Shown: positions 22,319-33,338 of the stretch, in pieces
Numbering within the stretch: the stretch's first letter is position 1
Layout: every line of letters starts with the position of its first letter
Assembly: GCA_030581615.1 (NCBI GenBank)
Contig: JAKTTT010000013.1
Location: 1-64,000, forward strand
Direction of reading: 5' to 3'
Origin: Alloascoidea africana
Lineage: Eukaryota; Ascomycota; Alloascoideomycetes; Alloascoideales; Alloascoideaceae
DNA length: 64,000 nt
Program-made: the position numbers and the translations under genes
Notes under the pieces: generated by a model
Databases searched by the model: none
Told to the model about the DNA's origin: nothing
The model's input: only the letters and a program-made list of their open reading frames with translations

Positions 22319-23138
22319 CTATGCAATTCCATTATCTTTTTTCCACTTTCTCAACCTCCTTTTAAGATCTCCTTTACTCTGTTGATAAACATTCAATTTC
22401 TTATCCCAAAACATTGCATCGTAATCCTCTCCATATTTGGTGTATAATTTCGAAAGCCAATCTTGTTCTGCTCCCGATTGTTTTCTCGGTTGTGTTACTC
22501 CATTCTTTGCGGCTTCCTCAAGCGCTGTGAAAAAAAAAAAGTCAGTAAGATGTCTTTCATGCTCGAACAATGGTCTCAACATACCTTTAACAACATCTGT
22601 GCTTTTATCATCAGATATTCCATTCCATTCCTCCTCTTCCTCATCATCATCATCACCTCCAAAACCCTGTATCCGCTTCTTTTTGCCATAAATTATTCGG
22701 ACAACTTCGCCGTTTGCGTCCCTTATAATACGAGCCTCGCCTTCTGGAATGTCCATCTCTGTAATCTCATCATCTGGTTTGTCCATATACGACTCTCCTT
22801 TCTTTCGATATCCTTTCTTTAAATTTTCAACCTCGCTTGCAGTCAGAGGAAGAATCTTCTTCTCTGTTCCTCCAGTTGGAGCCGATAATCTTGCCCGAAG
22901 TCCCAACTTTTTGTAACTATCGTAGTACCCAGTTAGTAAATTCAAACATCCTCATTTGTTTCATCTTGATGTTTGTTGAACTATCATACTTTTGTGCTAG
23001 AGTCAGACTGGAATCCCAATTTGCAGCAATTATCGCATTCGACATGATCTTGGCCTGTTTGTGCTTATCCTTATTCCTCCTCGAAACCTTCCGTAAGGAA
23101 GATCTCTTTAGTTTCCGTCTCCTTACTCCACTAGGCAT
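22319..23138 (-). CDS. NOP16: Ribosome-biogenesis protein Nop16
   Basis: Three exons on the minus strand (23138-22990, 22916-22585, 22524-22319) give 228 residues, against 231 in yeast. The start [20 protein letters not shown] is basic. The first junction restores [19 protein letters not shown], the Nop16 signature, and the second restores [15 protein letters not shown]. The C-terminus [18 protein letters not shown] followed by WKKDN is typical. Nop16 is a nucleolar component of 66S pre-ribosomes needed for 60S subunit assembly. The gene has a CACGTG box 93 bp upstream and diverges from the TBC gene. Confidence 0.93.
22525..22584 (-). other. NOP16: NOP16 intron 2 (60 nt, frame-neutral)
   Basis: Donor GTATGT, a branch-like TACTGAC and a poly-T tract before CACAG on the minus strand. 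It has no in-frame stop, so retention would insert 20 residues. Confidence 0.88.
22917..22989 (-). other. NOP16: NOP16 intron 1 (73 nt)
   Basis: Donor GTATGA, branch TACTAAC and acceptor CGATAG on the minus strand. It splits the Asn codon of LAQNYKKLGL. Confidence 0.93.
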
Positions 23139-23939
23139 GATGAATTCTACCTGCTATATACCTTTGTGAAAAATGGTTCACCAGCAGGTTTCCCAGTTTT
23201 TTTTTTTCTTACACCTAATCTTTTTCTAATCACGTGCAACATGGCATCGCTCATTATACAAGCCGGGTAACCTCTTGGGAACGATTTGTTTCATAATCGT
23301 TAGGAGCTAGTTGAAGATGGAGAAGATCAAAGCATGATCAGAAAAGCGTTATATTACTCCAGTTTCATGTCCAAACAGTCAGAGCAAACCAGACCATGTT
23401 TACTTTTGCTAGTTCGCTGCAACAAGTGAGTAGCGCGACTCTGGAATATTTACGCGGGCGTGCCCAGATATACGCTGCGGGACACGGTTTCGGGGCATGA
23501 AACACGCCCGCCTGATTATGTCCGTTTCGGGAGGTTACTCCTGCCATCTGTTTTCCCCTTGATCTGAGACCATTCTTTCCTTCTTTTCCTCTTCTTCTCT
23601 TCTTCCTTTCCCAAGCAAACAAGCGAGATAGACGGTTCCACCACAGGCTCACATCGTCTTATCCATTCCTTTTTTTCCGTTCTTTTTTCACTCCCCTCAC
23701 CAGAATACTTTTGATCATTTTACACTCCTTAAACTTGATCATCTCTGCTAGTTGGTTGACCCAGCTTTGAACATTCTTTTTTAGTTTTTGTTTCGAGATC
23801 TCCAGTTTTCATTAAAAACTCAAACAACAATCCTTTTGGAAACCTGCTCTTAGTTGGATACATTTGCGGGTTCATTTTATATTTAAAAGCTATATTACTT
23901 TCATTATAACCGAATACTCCCACATTCATTTTTCCAAAT
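23139..23939. other. Divergent promoter region, NOP16 / TBC gene
   Basis: An 801-bp stretch with a CACGTG box near NOP16 and long C/T tracts at about 23570-23700 on the TBC side. The last 150 bp before the TBC start are AT-rich. No gene is seen; short minus-strand frames have no likeness. Confidence 0.6.
23231..23236. promoter_or_regulatory. CACGTG box upstream of NOP16
   Basis: A palindromic CACGTG (Cbf1/bHLH-type site) 93 bp upstream of the NOP16 start codon. The factor is inferred from the motif only. Confidence 0.45.
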
Positions 23940-25895
23940 ATGGTTACTGTCGACTGGACTCCACTTCTCCAGGTTGAAGCGAGTCTCTCTATTGCCCCAC
24001 CTGCGGATTTTGACCATGATGATGAATACAACAGTGAAAGAAGAGAAACATGTACGAGCAATAGTGATTATTTACTTCACTATCTACCCAAACTTTTGGA
24101 TAACATTCCCCAGGCTGTTCTTTTAAACAGAGATTTTGAACTATCTGTTAGTCCCGACCAGATCCGTGACTTGCTGCAGCAGAAGCAGAAACAATATGCT
24201 GGAGAAGAATCAGATATAGAGGAAAGCGTCAACAAGAATGTAAGCGATCTGGATTGTCTATTTTGGTCCGCTTTCTGTTCAAATTATACTCTTACAGCAA
24301 CAACTCTTCCGAGTTATACAACAACAATGGTGAGAGCTGGTATCCCACCGAACCTACGAGGCCTAGCATGGAAAGCCATGCTTCACGCAGATGCAGATTG
24401 TACTTTGGGCAAGCTTTACTCTTCTCTTGCAGTGGAATGGTCTCCTTACATCAAGATAATCTCAAGAGATTTGCATCGAACATTCCCACAGATTGAAATG
24501 TTTAAAGATGAAGGAGGAGAGGGCCAGCTCATGTTGGGCAAAGTGCTGAGGGCCTATAGCGTTTATGACATGCAGGTTGGATACTGCCAGGGTCTCTCAT
24601 TTATAGTCGCATTACTGTTACTTCAAATGCAGGATTCAGATGCATTTTGCGTACTTGTCAAATTGATCGAGGTGAATTCGTTGAGGAAAGTGTTTGGCAC
24701 GGATATGGCGGGTTTGCGTGTATCGGTTTACCAATTCGACCGTCTTTTGGAAGAACAGTTGCCAAGACTCGCAACACATTTTGAGAAATTGGGAATCGCT
24801 TCGATCTATACAAGCCAGTGGTTTCTCTCTTTATTCGCAGCATCTGCACCGCTTCCCATTTTGCTGCGGCTTTGGGACTTGATGTTTCTGGAAGGTGTTC
24901 CTGAAACGATGATGAGAACGGCTTTGGCGATATTGAAGAAGAATGAAAATCTTCTCTTGTCTATGGATGAATCCGAGGATGTTTTGCAACATTTGTTGAG
25001 TAAAGGAGTTTGGGGTTTTTACGGTGAAGATGGAGTCAACGAATTTGTCATTGATGTTGTTTCTTTTGATATTGAGACTGCATCTTCCTCAAAGCTGGCG
25101 TCTTTGGAAGAACAGCTTAATGTGGAAAAGGCAAAAGCAGAGCAACAAGAACAAGAACAACAGCAGCAGCAGTTGTTGACTGTTGCTGCCTCGACTCCCA
25201 AATCTGCCAGTGGCGCAAGCCACATGAGTAAGAAATCCTTTGGATCATCTCGGGCGTCTGCTTTCCTTTCCTCGTGCCATTCTTTGTTTTCCAAGAGTCC
25301 TTCTCCCTCTGTTTATAACCAGCGGAGATATAGCGTCTCTACTAGTGGATCAGAGGAGAATATGGATAGTGTTAACAGCTCAATGGTTGGCATTGAAAGT
25401 GAAGGGGAGAGTCTTGGGCCCGGATCGCTTCTCTATGGATCTGATGCTACATCCTATACCGATATAGAATTACCCTTGTGTCCCAAGAATCTCCTCATTG
25501 ATACAAACTCTACCGAGCATGGGGATTGCTATTGTGAAAGTACTATAGAGAAGGTTGAAACCAGACAAGAACAACAAAAGTACACTTTCCCAAGACTTGG
25601 TTTGTACAAATCTGGAAAGCAAGACAAGAAAAGCACCAAGCCCTCAAAGGACAACAATAAAGAAATGTCAGATATGGCCAAGCAGATTGCAGAACTTCAG
25701 TTGACATTGGATTCAGTGATGAAGCGACAAGAAGAGCTTTTGGATCAAATCGAAGATTTGAAATTGAATCGAGAGGTTGATAAGGGCTTGGTTATGGGAC
25801 TTTTAGGGTGTATTCAAAGTAAAGATGAGGAAGCTATTGAGGATATGGCAGCTGTCGTCAAGACAAGGTTTGAAGAAGAGTCCCTGAATATATAG
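23940..25895 (+). CDS. TBC-domain Rab GTPase-activating protein (Gyp5-like)
   Basis: Single-exon protein of 651 residues. A TBC domain spans about 130-340, starting VRAGIPPNLRGLAWKAML. It has both catalytic fingers: Arg in SRDLHRTFPQ (about residue 180) and Gln in GYCQG (about 215). It also contains SQWFLSLFAA and LWDLMFLEG, typical of the fold. A Gln/Glu-rich coiled coil follows (about 380-405), then a Ser-rich region and a second coiled coil near the end (about 575-620). This order, N-terminal acidic region, TBC domain and C-terminal coiled coil, is that of Gyp5/Gyl1 and EVI5 proteins, which inactivate Rabs such as Ypt1 and Sec4 in secretion. Which Rab it acts on cannot be read from the sequence. 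Confidence 0.85.
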   Translation: MVTVDWTPLLQVEASLSIAPPADFDHDDEYNSERRETCTSNSDYLLHYLPKLLDNIPQAVLLNRDFELSVSPDQIRDLLQQKQKQYAGEESDIEESVNKNVSDLDCLFWSAFCSNYTLTATTLPSYTTTMVRAGIPPNLRGLAWKAMLHADADCTLGKLYSSLAVEWSPYIKIISRDLHRTFPQIEMFKDEGGEGQLMLGKVLRAYSVYDMQVGYCQGLSFIVALLLLQMQDSDAFCVLVKLIEVNSLRKVFGTDMAGLRVSVYQFDRLLEEQLPRLATHFEKLGIASIYTSQWFLSLFAASAPLPILLRLWDLMFLEGVPETMMRTALAILKKNENLLLSMDESEDVLQHLLSKGVWGFYGEDGVNEFVIDVVSFDIETASSSKLASLEEQLNVEKAKAEQQEQEQQQQQLLTVAASTPKSASGASHMSKKSFGSSRASAFLSSCHSLFSKSPSPSVYNQRRYSVSTSGSEENMDSVNSSMVGIESEGESLGPGSLLYGSDATSYTDIELPLCPKNLLIDTNSTEHGDCYCESTIEKVETRQEQQKYTFPRLGLYKSGKQDKKSTKPSKDNNKEMSDMAKQIAELQLTLDSVMKRQEELLDQIEDLKLNREVDKGLVMGLLGCIQSKDEEAIEDMAAVVKTRFEEESLNI

Positions 25896-26252
25896 ATAGA
25901 CAAATATGGGCTTTTTATGTTTTATGACCTGTCATCGGGTTCAACGAGGATTAAGTTGAAATGGACAGAGTTTTTATTTTTATTTTTATTTTTGTTCAGT
26001 TTTATTTAACTTTTTTTTGGGAATATACTTTATCACTATTGTATGTACAAATCACAATTTCATTGTCATAGATAGGTATCATACATTACGCTATAAAGAT
26101 AAAAACAAGAGATGAGAATTATGATGAATTCAAGTCAATGAAATAAGAAGAAAAAAAAGCCTGGGGGAATGCAATGATAATAATAACAGTAACACCGTGG
26201 AGCAAGATTCAGCATCCAGAGAGAGAGGGAAGAGAGGGAAAAAAAAACACAT
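25896..26252. other. Convergent 3' region, TBC gene / ISA1
   Basis: A 357-bp AT-rich stretch. It includes about four copies of a TTTTTA-type unit near 25973-25993. No gene is seen. Confidence 0.6.
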
Positions 26253-27221
26253 CTATACCATAAAACTCTCGCCACATCCACATGAGCCCTTTGAATTTGG
26301 ATTTCTAAAGACAAATCGACTACTGACACGATCATCGATCCAGTCCATTTCGGAACCAATCACGCTGAAGAGAGCTTTTGAGTCCACGAGAATTTTGACT
26401 CCACTTTGCATGACCACTTCGTCAAAGGGACCTGGTTCCGAGACGTAGTCAAGATGGTACGAGAGGCCTGAGCAACCGCGGTTTTTAACGCCGATGCGGA
26501 TCATCTGTGGAGAGGGTGAGGCAAGAAGGGATTCGAGATGTGAAATGGCGGATTCCGTTAACGTTATGACCGCCTTTCTTGGCTTTAGTTTCCGTCGAGC
26601 ACGTTTTGGTTTTGGCGTTTGTGATTGTGATTGTGATTCTGTTCGAGGTGATGTGGATTGTTGCTCTAGTGTTTTGTTTGGAGTCAAGGGTTGCTCCAGT
26701 ATGCTGGGTTCAGCCGAGGAGACGGTTGAAGGAGAAGTAGAAGGCATTGGGGGCTCAAGGTTGTTTTGGGCCTTTGCCCGAAACCCTCCAAAAGATCGTG
26801 CCGATCGCTTTGCTCTAGAACCGGAAGGAGAAAAAGTACTGGAACTTTCAGATTCAAAGGGTAAAGAATGGCTTGTCCAAGGAGAGGCTTTTTCATCTTT
26901 TTTGGGCTTTGAGAACAGCTGCATTTGGATCTGCGATTGGTTCAGTGGAGTTGAGCCCATAACGGCTGGATCGAGAAAATCCATACTTGCGATTCTGTTA
27001 TCTGTTTGCAAGAATCGCTTTGAAGGTTTTGCAGCTGTGGAAGAGGAAGATTGGGACTCTTTCGTCGAAGTTGGTGATCTTGACCCAGTCCCCGGTTTAG
27101 TGGAATAGTGCGAAGCAAGCTGTGCCATTGGCAATAATCTCCTTGAAGCGCTGGATCGAAGCAACAGCATTGCTAGCCGCTGCTGTAGACCAGCTGTGTG
27201 TGATATGGCAGAAACAGTCAT
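26253..27221 (-). CDS. ISA1: Mitochondrial iron-sulfur assembly protein Isa1
   Basis: The C-terminal 110 residues are an A-type carrier domain: RKAVITLTESAISHLESL, then NRGCSGLSY and finally GSCGCGESF, giving the three conserved Cys. Isa1 with Isa2 and Iba57 makes [4Fe-4S] clusters in the mitochondrial matrix. I start at the ATG at 27221, giving 322 residues that begin with a basic, Ser/Leu-rich sequence typical of a mitochondrial presequence. The frame stays open upstream to 27641, but that part overlaps a promoter-like region with CACGTG and CCAAT boxes. Between presequence and domain lie about 150 Ser/Pro-rich residues, making it longer than yeast Isa1 (250). Confidence 0.9.
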   Translation of the reverse strand: MTVSAISHTAGLQQRLAMLLLRSSASRRLLPMAQLASHYSTKPGTGSRSPTSTKESQSSSSTAAKPSKRFLQTDNRIASMDFLDPAVMGSTPLNQSQIQMQLFSKPKKDEKASPWTSHSLPFESESSSTFSPSGSRAKRSARSFGGFRAKAQNNLEPPMPSTSPSTVSSAEPSILEQPLTPNKTLEQQSTSPRTESQSQSQTPKPKRARRKLKPRKAVITLTESAISHLESLLASPSPQMIRIGVKNRGCSGLSYHLDYVSEPGPFDEVVMQSGVKILVDSKALFSVIGSEMDWIDDRVSSRFVFRNPNSKGSCGCGESFMV

Positions 27222-27337
27222 TGTGTGTTCAGGACTGGAGGTTGTGGAAGAGATGGAACGATGGAGTAGGAGAGAAAGAAAAAGGTCTGGCTTGCGGAGT
27301 TTGCGAAAGAACAACAACTCCGTGCTCCGGAGCAGGT

Positions 27338-27343
27338 CACGTG
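27338..27343. promoter_or_regulatory. CACGTG box upstream of ISA1
   Basis: Palindromic CACGTG 117 bp upstream of the chosen ISA1 start codon. This supports reading the upstream open frame as promoter rather than protein. Confidence 0.45.
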
Positions 27344-27371
27344 GGGTTGGTATTAGTATTCGCGGCGCGTG

Positions 27372-27376
27372 ATTGG
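27372..27376 (-). promoter_or_regulatory. CCAAT box upstream of ISA1
   Basis: CCAAT on the minus strand, 151 bp upstream of the ISA1 start. In fungi this is the Hap2/3/4/5 site, which controls respiratory and iron-using genes, so it fits ISA1. Function is inferred. Confidence 0.4.
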
Positions 27377-27802
27377 CTGGACGCGTGGTCAGCAACAATG
27401 TGCCAGGTGCGAGAGGAAGAAGAGGAAGAGTTGAGTAGGAAGAAGAGAAAAGAGGCGGTAGGAGTGGAGTGGAGTGGAAGTGGAATGGAAATGGGGAAAT
27501 GGCGAGGAGGATGGAGAGGGCCTGTGTTATGGAGTTTTTCACATACCGAGAAGAGTAGAGGAAAGGGTACGGTATAGATGTGAGAGACGGCATGAGCAGT
27601 AATGAAGGTCGAGTTACTAGTAAGATCGGGGACCAAACCATGGAATGTCCTGTGCGAGTCTCGCAGCAACAGCGACGAGAGAGTCCTCATCCCGGGAGGA
27701 TCGATGCTACGTTCACGATGATGAAGACCCAAACAGAACAGGAGGTATGATGTCATTGTCGAACCCCAGACTCACACCTTGGTCTCCGGATCTCCATCCC
27801 CA

Positions 27803-27829
27803 AATCTCCAGATCTCCAGATCTCCAGAT
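27803..27829. repeat. 8-bp tandem repeat (AGATCTCC)
   Basis: About three copies of an 8-bp unit ATCTCCAG in the ISA1-LRG1 intergenic region, with diverged copies just to the left. Confidence 0.75.
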
Positions 27830-28086
27830 GTCGCTCGGGCCTCCTGCTGCCGTCTGCTCATTTGCCCGTCTGCTCGTTCGTTCTACAAAAAGCCACGGTC
27901 TGCCTGGTCGTAAAAGCGTGCTCACTATTATATAGCAGCTCTGCCTGACGGGTCCACGAGCCCTGGGCCCTCCACCTCGATTCCGATTCCAGCACTCCTC
28001 GCCAGCGGTCTTCGGGTGGTACTCGCTCCCGCTCCCGCTCCCACCTCCACGCCGGGCCCGCCATCCCCGGCGACACCCTGCTGTGC

Positions 28087-28122
28087 TGGCTGGGAGCCTG
28101 GCTGGGAGCCCTGCTGGGAGCC
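28087..28122. repeat. 12-bp tandem repeat
   Basis: Unit TGGCTGGGAGCC: two perfect copies (28087-28098, 28099-28110) and one with a single change at its second to third bases (28111-28122). GC-rich, in the presumed LRG1 promoter. Confidence 0.85.
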
Positions 28123-28275
28123 AGGCCCTCTGGTGGTGAGGCGTCTCCGTGGAGAACACCCGTGCACCGGCGCAGAGGTTGGAAACCTCCAAATTGTCCA
28201 CGCCTCTCCAGCTGGCTGGGCGCACTCTTTTCTCACACGTAGCCACTGCTTCCCGCTCTGTACTCGACTCTGCTC

Positions 28276-31200
28276 ATGAGAGCCCATCCTCCACAGCCAA
28301 AGCACTCCCAGCTGCCCGAGTATCAAGCCTCATCCCCTTTAGACCCGACCAATAATGACCCCTTGGCCATGGCGGCCCCTTATCCCTCCCGTCGGCCCAT
28401 GAGCACCTCCCAGAGCCATAATCAACAACACAACAATTGTAACACTCCAAACGACATCCCTCACCACCACCACTACTATAACAACAATAATAGCAGTAGT
28501 AGTAATATGCCGATACAAGCTACAAGATCAAATGGAAACCCCTACCAGATCCAGCAGCAGCAGCAGCAGCAGCAACAACAACAACAACAACAGCAGACGT
28601 TTCAACAACAACAACAACAAAGTCAGCGTCCTAATCAACATCCTCGAGACTTTCCTCGTCCACGGTATCCGAATCCAAATCAAACCCAAAATTCAAGTCA
28701 AAGTATACAGTTTAATGCTAATGACAACAAATCAGGAGGCAGACCCGATATGGTACATCGACCAAGCTCAAAAGCGAGCTTTCGAGCGAAAAGCGAGTAT
28801 CATTCCCAAGATCATTTACCACTTTCCGATTCCAGATCCGTCTCGAGACAAAAATCATCCAAAAATCGGCTTGGGAAAAGCGACTACTTTGAGGATCCAG
28901 GATGTAAGTACATATATTCGCGTAAAAAAAAAAAATTGAAAAAGACCACCATGGAAAATTCTTGATTTCTTCAGATCTAACCAACTTTCTCTGTGATATC
29001 CAGCCTCGCTCCATCAGAGAAGATCCACCAGTGCAAACTCGCCCAATTGGAAGTTACTTATCCCTCCTATGCCTGCGGGTCCCATCTCCAAGCCCTCGTT
29101 TTCAGAATCCCTCGGAAATCGCTCCTCAATAATGGACAACAATAATACACCCGGAACACAGGCCCCCCCACCTCTCAATCATCTTTTATCCTCTTCCAGC
29201 GTTCCAGGCCAAAGTGATCCCTTTTCACCCAGTGAATTCGTTCCTCCTAGCAACGGCGGGACAGGTGGGCCAGGAGAAGGACGACAATCGATGGATACGC
29301 CATCTCCAACAACATCGACAAGACCCGCTCCAGGAAAGAAAAAATCAACAAAACACTGTAAAGCGTGTGGCAAGTCCATCTCGGGCCAATTTGTCCGTGC
29401 GTTGGGGGCTGCATACCACATTGACTGTTTTAGATGTTACGATTGTGGAACCCTATGTTCTTCCAAATTTTTCCCATTGGACGTGCCTGTGAAAATGCCT
29501 GAGCGCGTCCTTAATGGCGAAGGAGTCGAGGTCACGGAAATGGTGGACACAACCACGGTTGTACCCCTTTGCGAGTACCACTATTTCAAAAGGTTAGATC
29601 TCATCTGCTATTCTTGTAACACGGCGGTTCGGGGCCCTTACATAACTGCGCTGGGGCGCAAGTACCACTTGGAGCATTTCACATGCTCTGTATGCCACAA
29701 GGTATTTGAGACAAATGAAAGCTTTTACGAACACGATGATGACATTTTTTGTCATTACCATTATTCAACTTTACACGCTTCCAAATGTGAGGGTTGTACC
29801 TGCTCTATACTGAAACAATTTGTTGAGGTTTATCGAGGTGGCCGAACTCAACATTGGCATCCAGAATGTTATATGGTTCACAAATTTTGGAACATTTGTG
29901 TAACTCTGGATAGTCTAGGAATTGGAAAGATTACAAACATGAACGAGTTACAACCGAATTTGCTATTTGATGTAGAACAGAGGATGGAACAATCGGTGGT
30001 CAATGTTTGGATGACTTTATCAGGTTTTGAAGAATCTGCAGCTGCTTGTATATCAGACATGTTACAACATGCGTCAACCGGTGATAACACCTCTGGATTA
30101 ATGGCAACTGCAAGACTGGTTATCAAAATCCAACGTCTTTTCGATGGTATTGATGCCCTGGGGATTCCGGAGTTGATCTATCGGAAAAAAAGAAACAGTG
30201 GTGGTGGTGAAGATGATGATGACTTTTCCGTTAGAGGATCGAGATACCATCTAATTGGTAAAGAACCAAGAAGCCTTTCGGGGAAATTAATGACCTATCT
30301 CTCCGTTTTAAGGAAAAACAAGCTTTTGGTTAGTCAGGGAAAGCCACTTACAGGTGTGACTCAAGAACTTTTAACCATTATTACGGGGCTTGCGCATTAT
30401 TTAAAGTTAATGATTCGAAATGGATTATCCAACTCGTTACAATCGAACCGTGAAAACCATTCAACAGAGGCACTGGACCGGTTTTTAGACCAAGTGAATT
30501 TGCATGAAAACACACCAGATGATCCTTTCCCAACACTTGGAATAAAACCATCTGCTACAGATTCATGTCTTAACTGTTCCTCAAGTATCGAGGATGCCTG
30601 TATTCAATATGGAGATTTGCGATGGCATCAAGAATGTTTCAATTGTTCTTCATGTGGCAAAGCTCTGGCAGAAGAAGTGGAAGATAGCTTTTTTGATGTT
30701 GATACAACCAATATTTTGTGTATTCAATGTGCGACTCAGTTCCCCAATGCTAAAACAGGGTTTAACAAGGTTAGTTACCTTTCACAAATGCTCTACTTGT
30801 TAAAAATTGCGCTTATAAGGTCTCGATTAGCAGACCTTGTAATGGCTTCGAAGAGCAAGCAGGCACTTGCTGCGAATTCAAATCTTAATGAACACAATGA
30901 CGCTGTTAATGCTAAAGAAAGGGAAAGTTTCCAAAGGACTCTGGCAGATGTTCGGAAACAACGATCTTCCCGCGTTGATCGGAGTCTTTCAAAATCCGCA
31001 GAACAAAGCGCTCGTCGGCTACGCGTTGTGGATACGCCCTATGACGCTGAACAAGGTGTTATTTCGTCGAGTGGGGGGGATTCCCAGTTTTCTCAAAATG
31101 ATGCTGTGGGTGGTGGAGGAGGAGTAAATAGAGTTGCAACTATGGGTACAAAGACATTGGAAATATCAACCACAAGTACAAACACAACTTCTACCACAAC

Positions 31201-32776
31201 CACAAACACGATGGTATCTCCCTCTTTACTTGAATCTGAAGCCCAAGATTCCGTGGATGAGTTACGACCCAATAACCAGTTTTCCGGACGAAGTGGAGCG
31301 CCATTAAAGAGTAGTAATAGTCAAATTCGAAAACAACGACAGTTAAAGATTGAAGACGAGATAATGAGTAAAGACGGCAACAGACTTGATCGTACTTCGG
31401 ACCTTTTACGAAATGAAAAATCTCTAACTTTGGATGACATTCCAAGAATCGTAGCCGCTGAACAGGCTCGTGAACAACGTCCTAATGCTTTTAGACATCA
31501 AAAGGCTTGGCCTACAGATTACCCTAAACCAAAGGCTATTGGTACTATTGGTCATGGAGGTTTAAAACGCTCCATGAAGAAGCAAAAACATTTTTCAGAG
31601 TTGACACAAGCGGAACATTTTATCCTACGGCATGTTGCCATTTATATGATCAAGGAGTATACGGGAGACACTTTTACAATCGATCAGTTGTTACAATTTA
31701 TTCCTACCAGGAAACAGCTCACTTTCTGGGGGAAAGTTGGCAAGTCTTTGAGTGGTAACGGCACCTCTTCATCGTCTAATAAAAAATCTGGTTCATCTGG
31801 TTCAACTGTATTTGGAGTGCCTATTGAACAACTTACAGAAAAGTATGGTACCGATTCAAGTCATGGTGTGGGACCCAAAAAACTGAGGATTCCTGCCTTT
31901 GTGGATGATTCCATATCTGCTTTACGCCAGATGGACATGTCGGTGGAAGGAATTTTCCGTAAAAATGGTAATATTAAAAGGTTGAGAGAACTTACCGAAA
32001 TGGTCAACAAGTCACCCGAGAAGAGTCCTGATTTTTCAAATGAGACTTCCGTTCAAGTTGCAGCGCTTTTGAAGAAATGGCTTCGTGAATTACCTGATCC
32101 ATTAATGACGTTCCGTCTTTATGACTTGTGGATTCAAGCACAAAAAATCCCCGTTGCAGATGCAAGAAAGCGTTTTATCCATCTTGTTTATTCACTTTTA
32201 CCCGGTAGTTATCGAGACCTGATCGAAGTTTTACTTTTCTTTTTCAAATGGGTTGCCTCTTTTTCACATATCGATGAGGATACTGGTTCTAAAATGGATG
32301 CACATAATTTGAGTACTGTTATTACTCCAAATATTTTGTACGCACCGACTGCGAATCCTAAAGATGCCTCTAGCGCCGCTTCCAGTATCGCTGCGGCGGC
32401 GGGGACAGGTGAATCCTATTTTTTGGGAATCGAGGTTGTGAATTCTCTAATTGAGAGTCATGATTATTTTTGTCATGTTCCACAAGAACTTTATGAGATT
32501 TGCAATAAGAGTGGACTTGTTCCTTCTGTAAACAGTGGTGAACAGGTTTCGAATGAAATCACCACTAAAGAGATTATGGCCAAGTGTGAATCATATTTTA
32601 AAACCAACAAGGTTGATGTTAAAAAGATATTGGATGCCAGTAGTGATCTTGATGAGATGAATGGGGATGCAGGTGCATCCAGTCCCAAACCGGGCGACCT
32701 CGCAAGGCCCAATACAGTACGGCTGAATACGGACCCTTTAAAACAGATGACCAGGGCCGAGACAGTTACCGAATGA
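28276..32776 (+). CDS. LRG1: LIM and RhoGAP domain protein Lrg1
   Basis: Two exons (28276-28903 and 29004-32776) give 1466 residues. Exon 1 is low-complexity, rich in Asn, His and a Gln run. Two adjacent LIM domains lie at about 327-460 (HCKACGKSI onward and CYSCNTAVRGPY). A partial Cys-rich unit CEGCTCSILKQFVEVY follows, and another LIM starts at about 730 (CLNCSSSIEDACIQYG). The RhoGAP domain (about 1145-1325) has its arginine finger in VEGIFRKNGNIKRLREL. Three LIM regions plus RhoGAP is the Lrg1 layout; Rga1/Rga2 have two. Lrg1 inactivates Rho1 and so restrains beta-1,3-glucan synthesis and wall-integrity signalling. The protein is longer than yeast Lrg1 (1017), mostly from the first exon and linkers. 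The ATG at 28369 is an alternative start. Confidence 0.88.
28904..29003 (+). other. LRG1: Intron of LRG1 (100 nt)
   Basis: Donor GTAAGT, branch CTAAC and acceptor ATCCAG, which keeps the frame open into the LIM-encoding exon. The earlier AG at 28974 lies before the branch site and would put the exon out of frame. Confidence 0.8.
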
Positions 32777-33338
32777 AATGAATGAACAATTTTTTGGTGG
32801 TTCATATCATATGCACAAGTGTATTCCAGTTGATTTCTGCCCAATCTATTCCCTTTCCTTTCCCCCCCTTTACTTACTGTACTTATTTATTTTGCCAATT
32901 CAAAACGATTGTTTCTTTCTTTCTTTCTATTCCGTAATTTCTTGTTTATTCAATTCTATTCTATTCTACGTTCAGTTATACTTATTTTTTATTTTTTTGT
33001 AGCACGATTCTGTGTGAACTGTTTTGAGATGGATTGTCAACCTATGCCATCTCTTTGTTTAACTAATTTATTTTTTCCACCAAAAAAAAACAAATGAAAA
33101 AAGAAAAGCCAATTTTTTTTTTTTGATTTTATCTCCTTCTCCTCCTCCTCCTCCTTCTCCTACTCTTCCTACTTTCTCATAAATAAAAAAAACCTATAAT
33201 ATATTTTGTGGAAAGAGTCAATAACGGACTTTTTTTTCACACCGATTTGGAAATGACAAAGACATAAGATGCCAACATATAGATTCCATTTCATCAGGCT
33301 ATTTTTTAAAAAATATATATAGATAGTATACAGGGCGG
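32777..33338. other. Convergent 3' region, LRG1 / transporter
   Basis: A 562-bp T-rich stretch with CTC/CTT runs near 33130-33165. No gene is seen. Confidence 0.6.

Larger units (their letters stand above)
27222..28275. other. Divergent promoter region, ISA1 / LRG1
   Basis: A region of about 1.05 kb, GC-rich in its right half and packed with short tandem repeats. The ISA1 side has CACGTG and an inverted CCAAT box. Several overlapping frames on both strands (27713-28246 minus, 28016-28279 plus) have low-complexity translations and are not supported as genes. Confidence 0.6.

Noticed and set aside
26494-27108. 204-codon plus-strand frame
   Set aside because: Antisense to ISA1, whose conserved Cys motifs are on the minus strand.
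28975-29003. Use of the AG at 28974 as the LRG1 acceptor
   Set aside because: It precedes the CTAAC branch site and puts the downstream exon in a frame that stops before the LIM domains.
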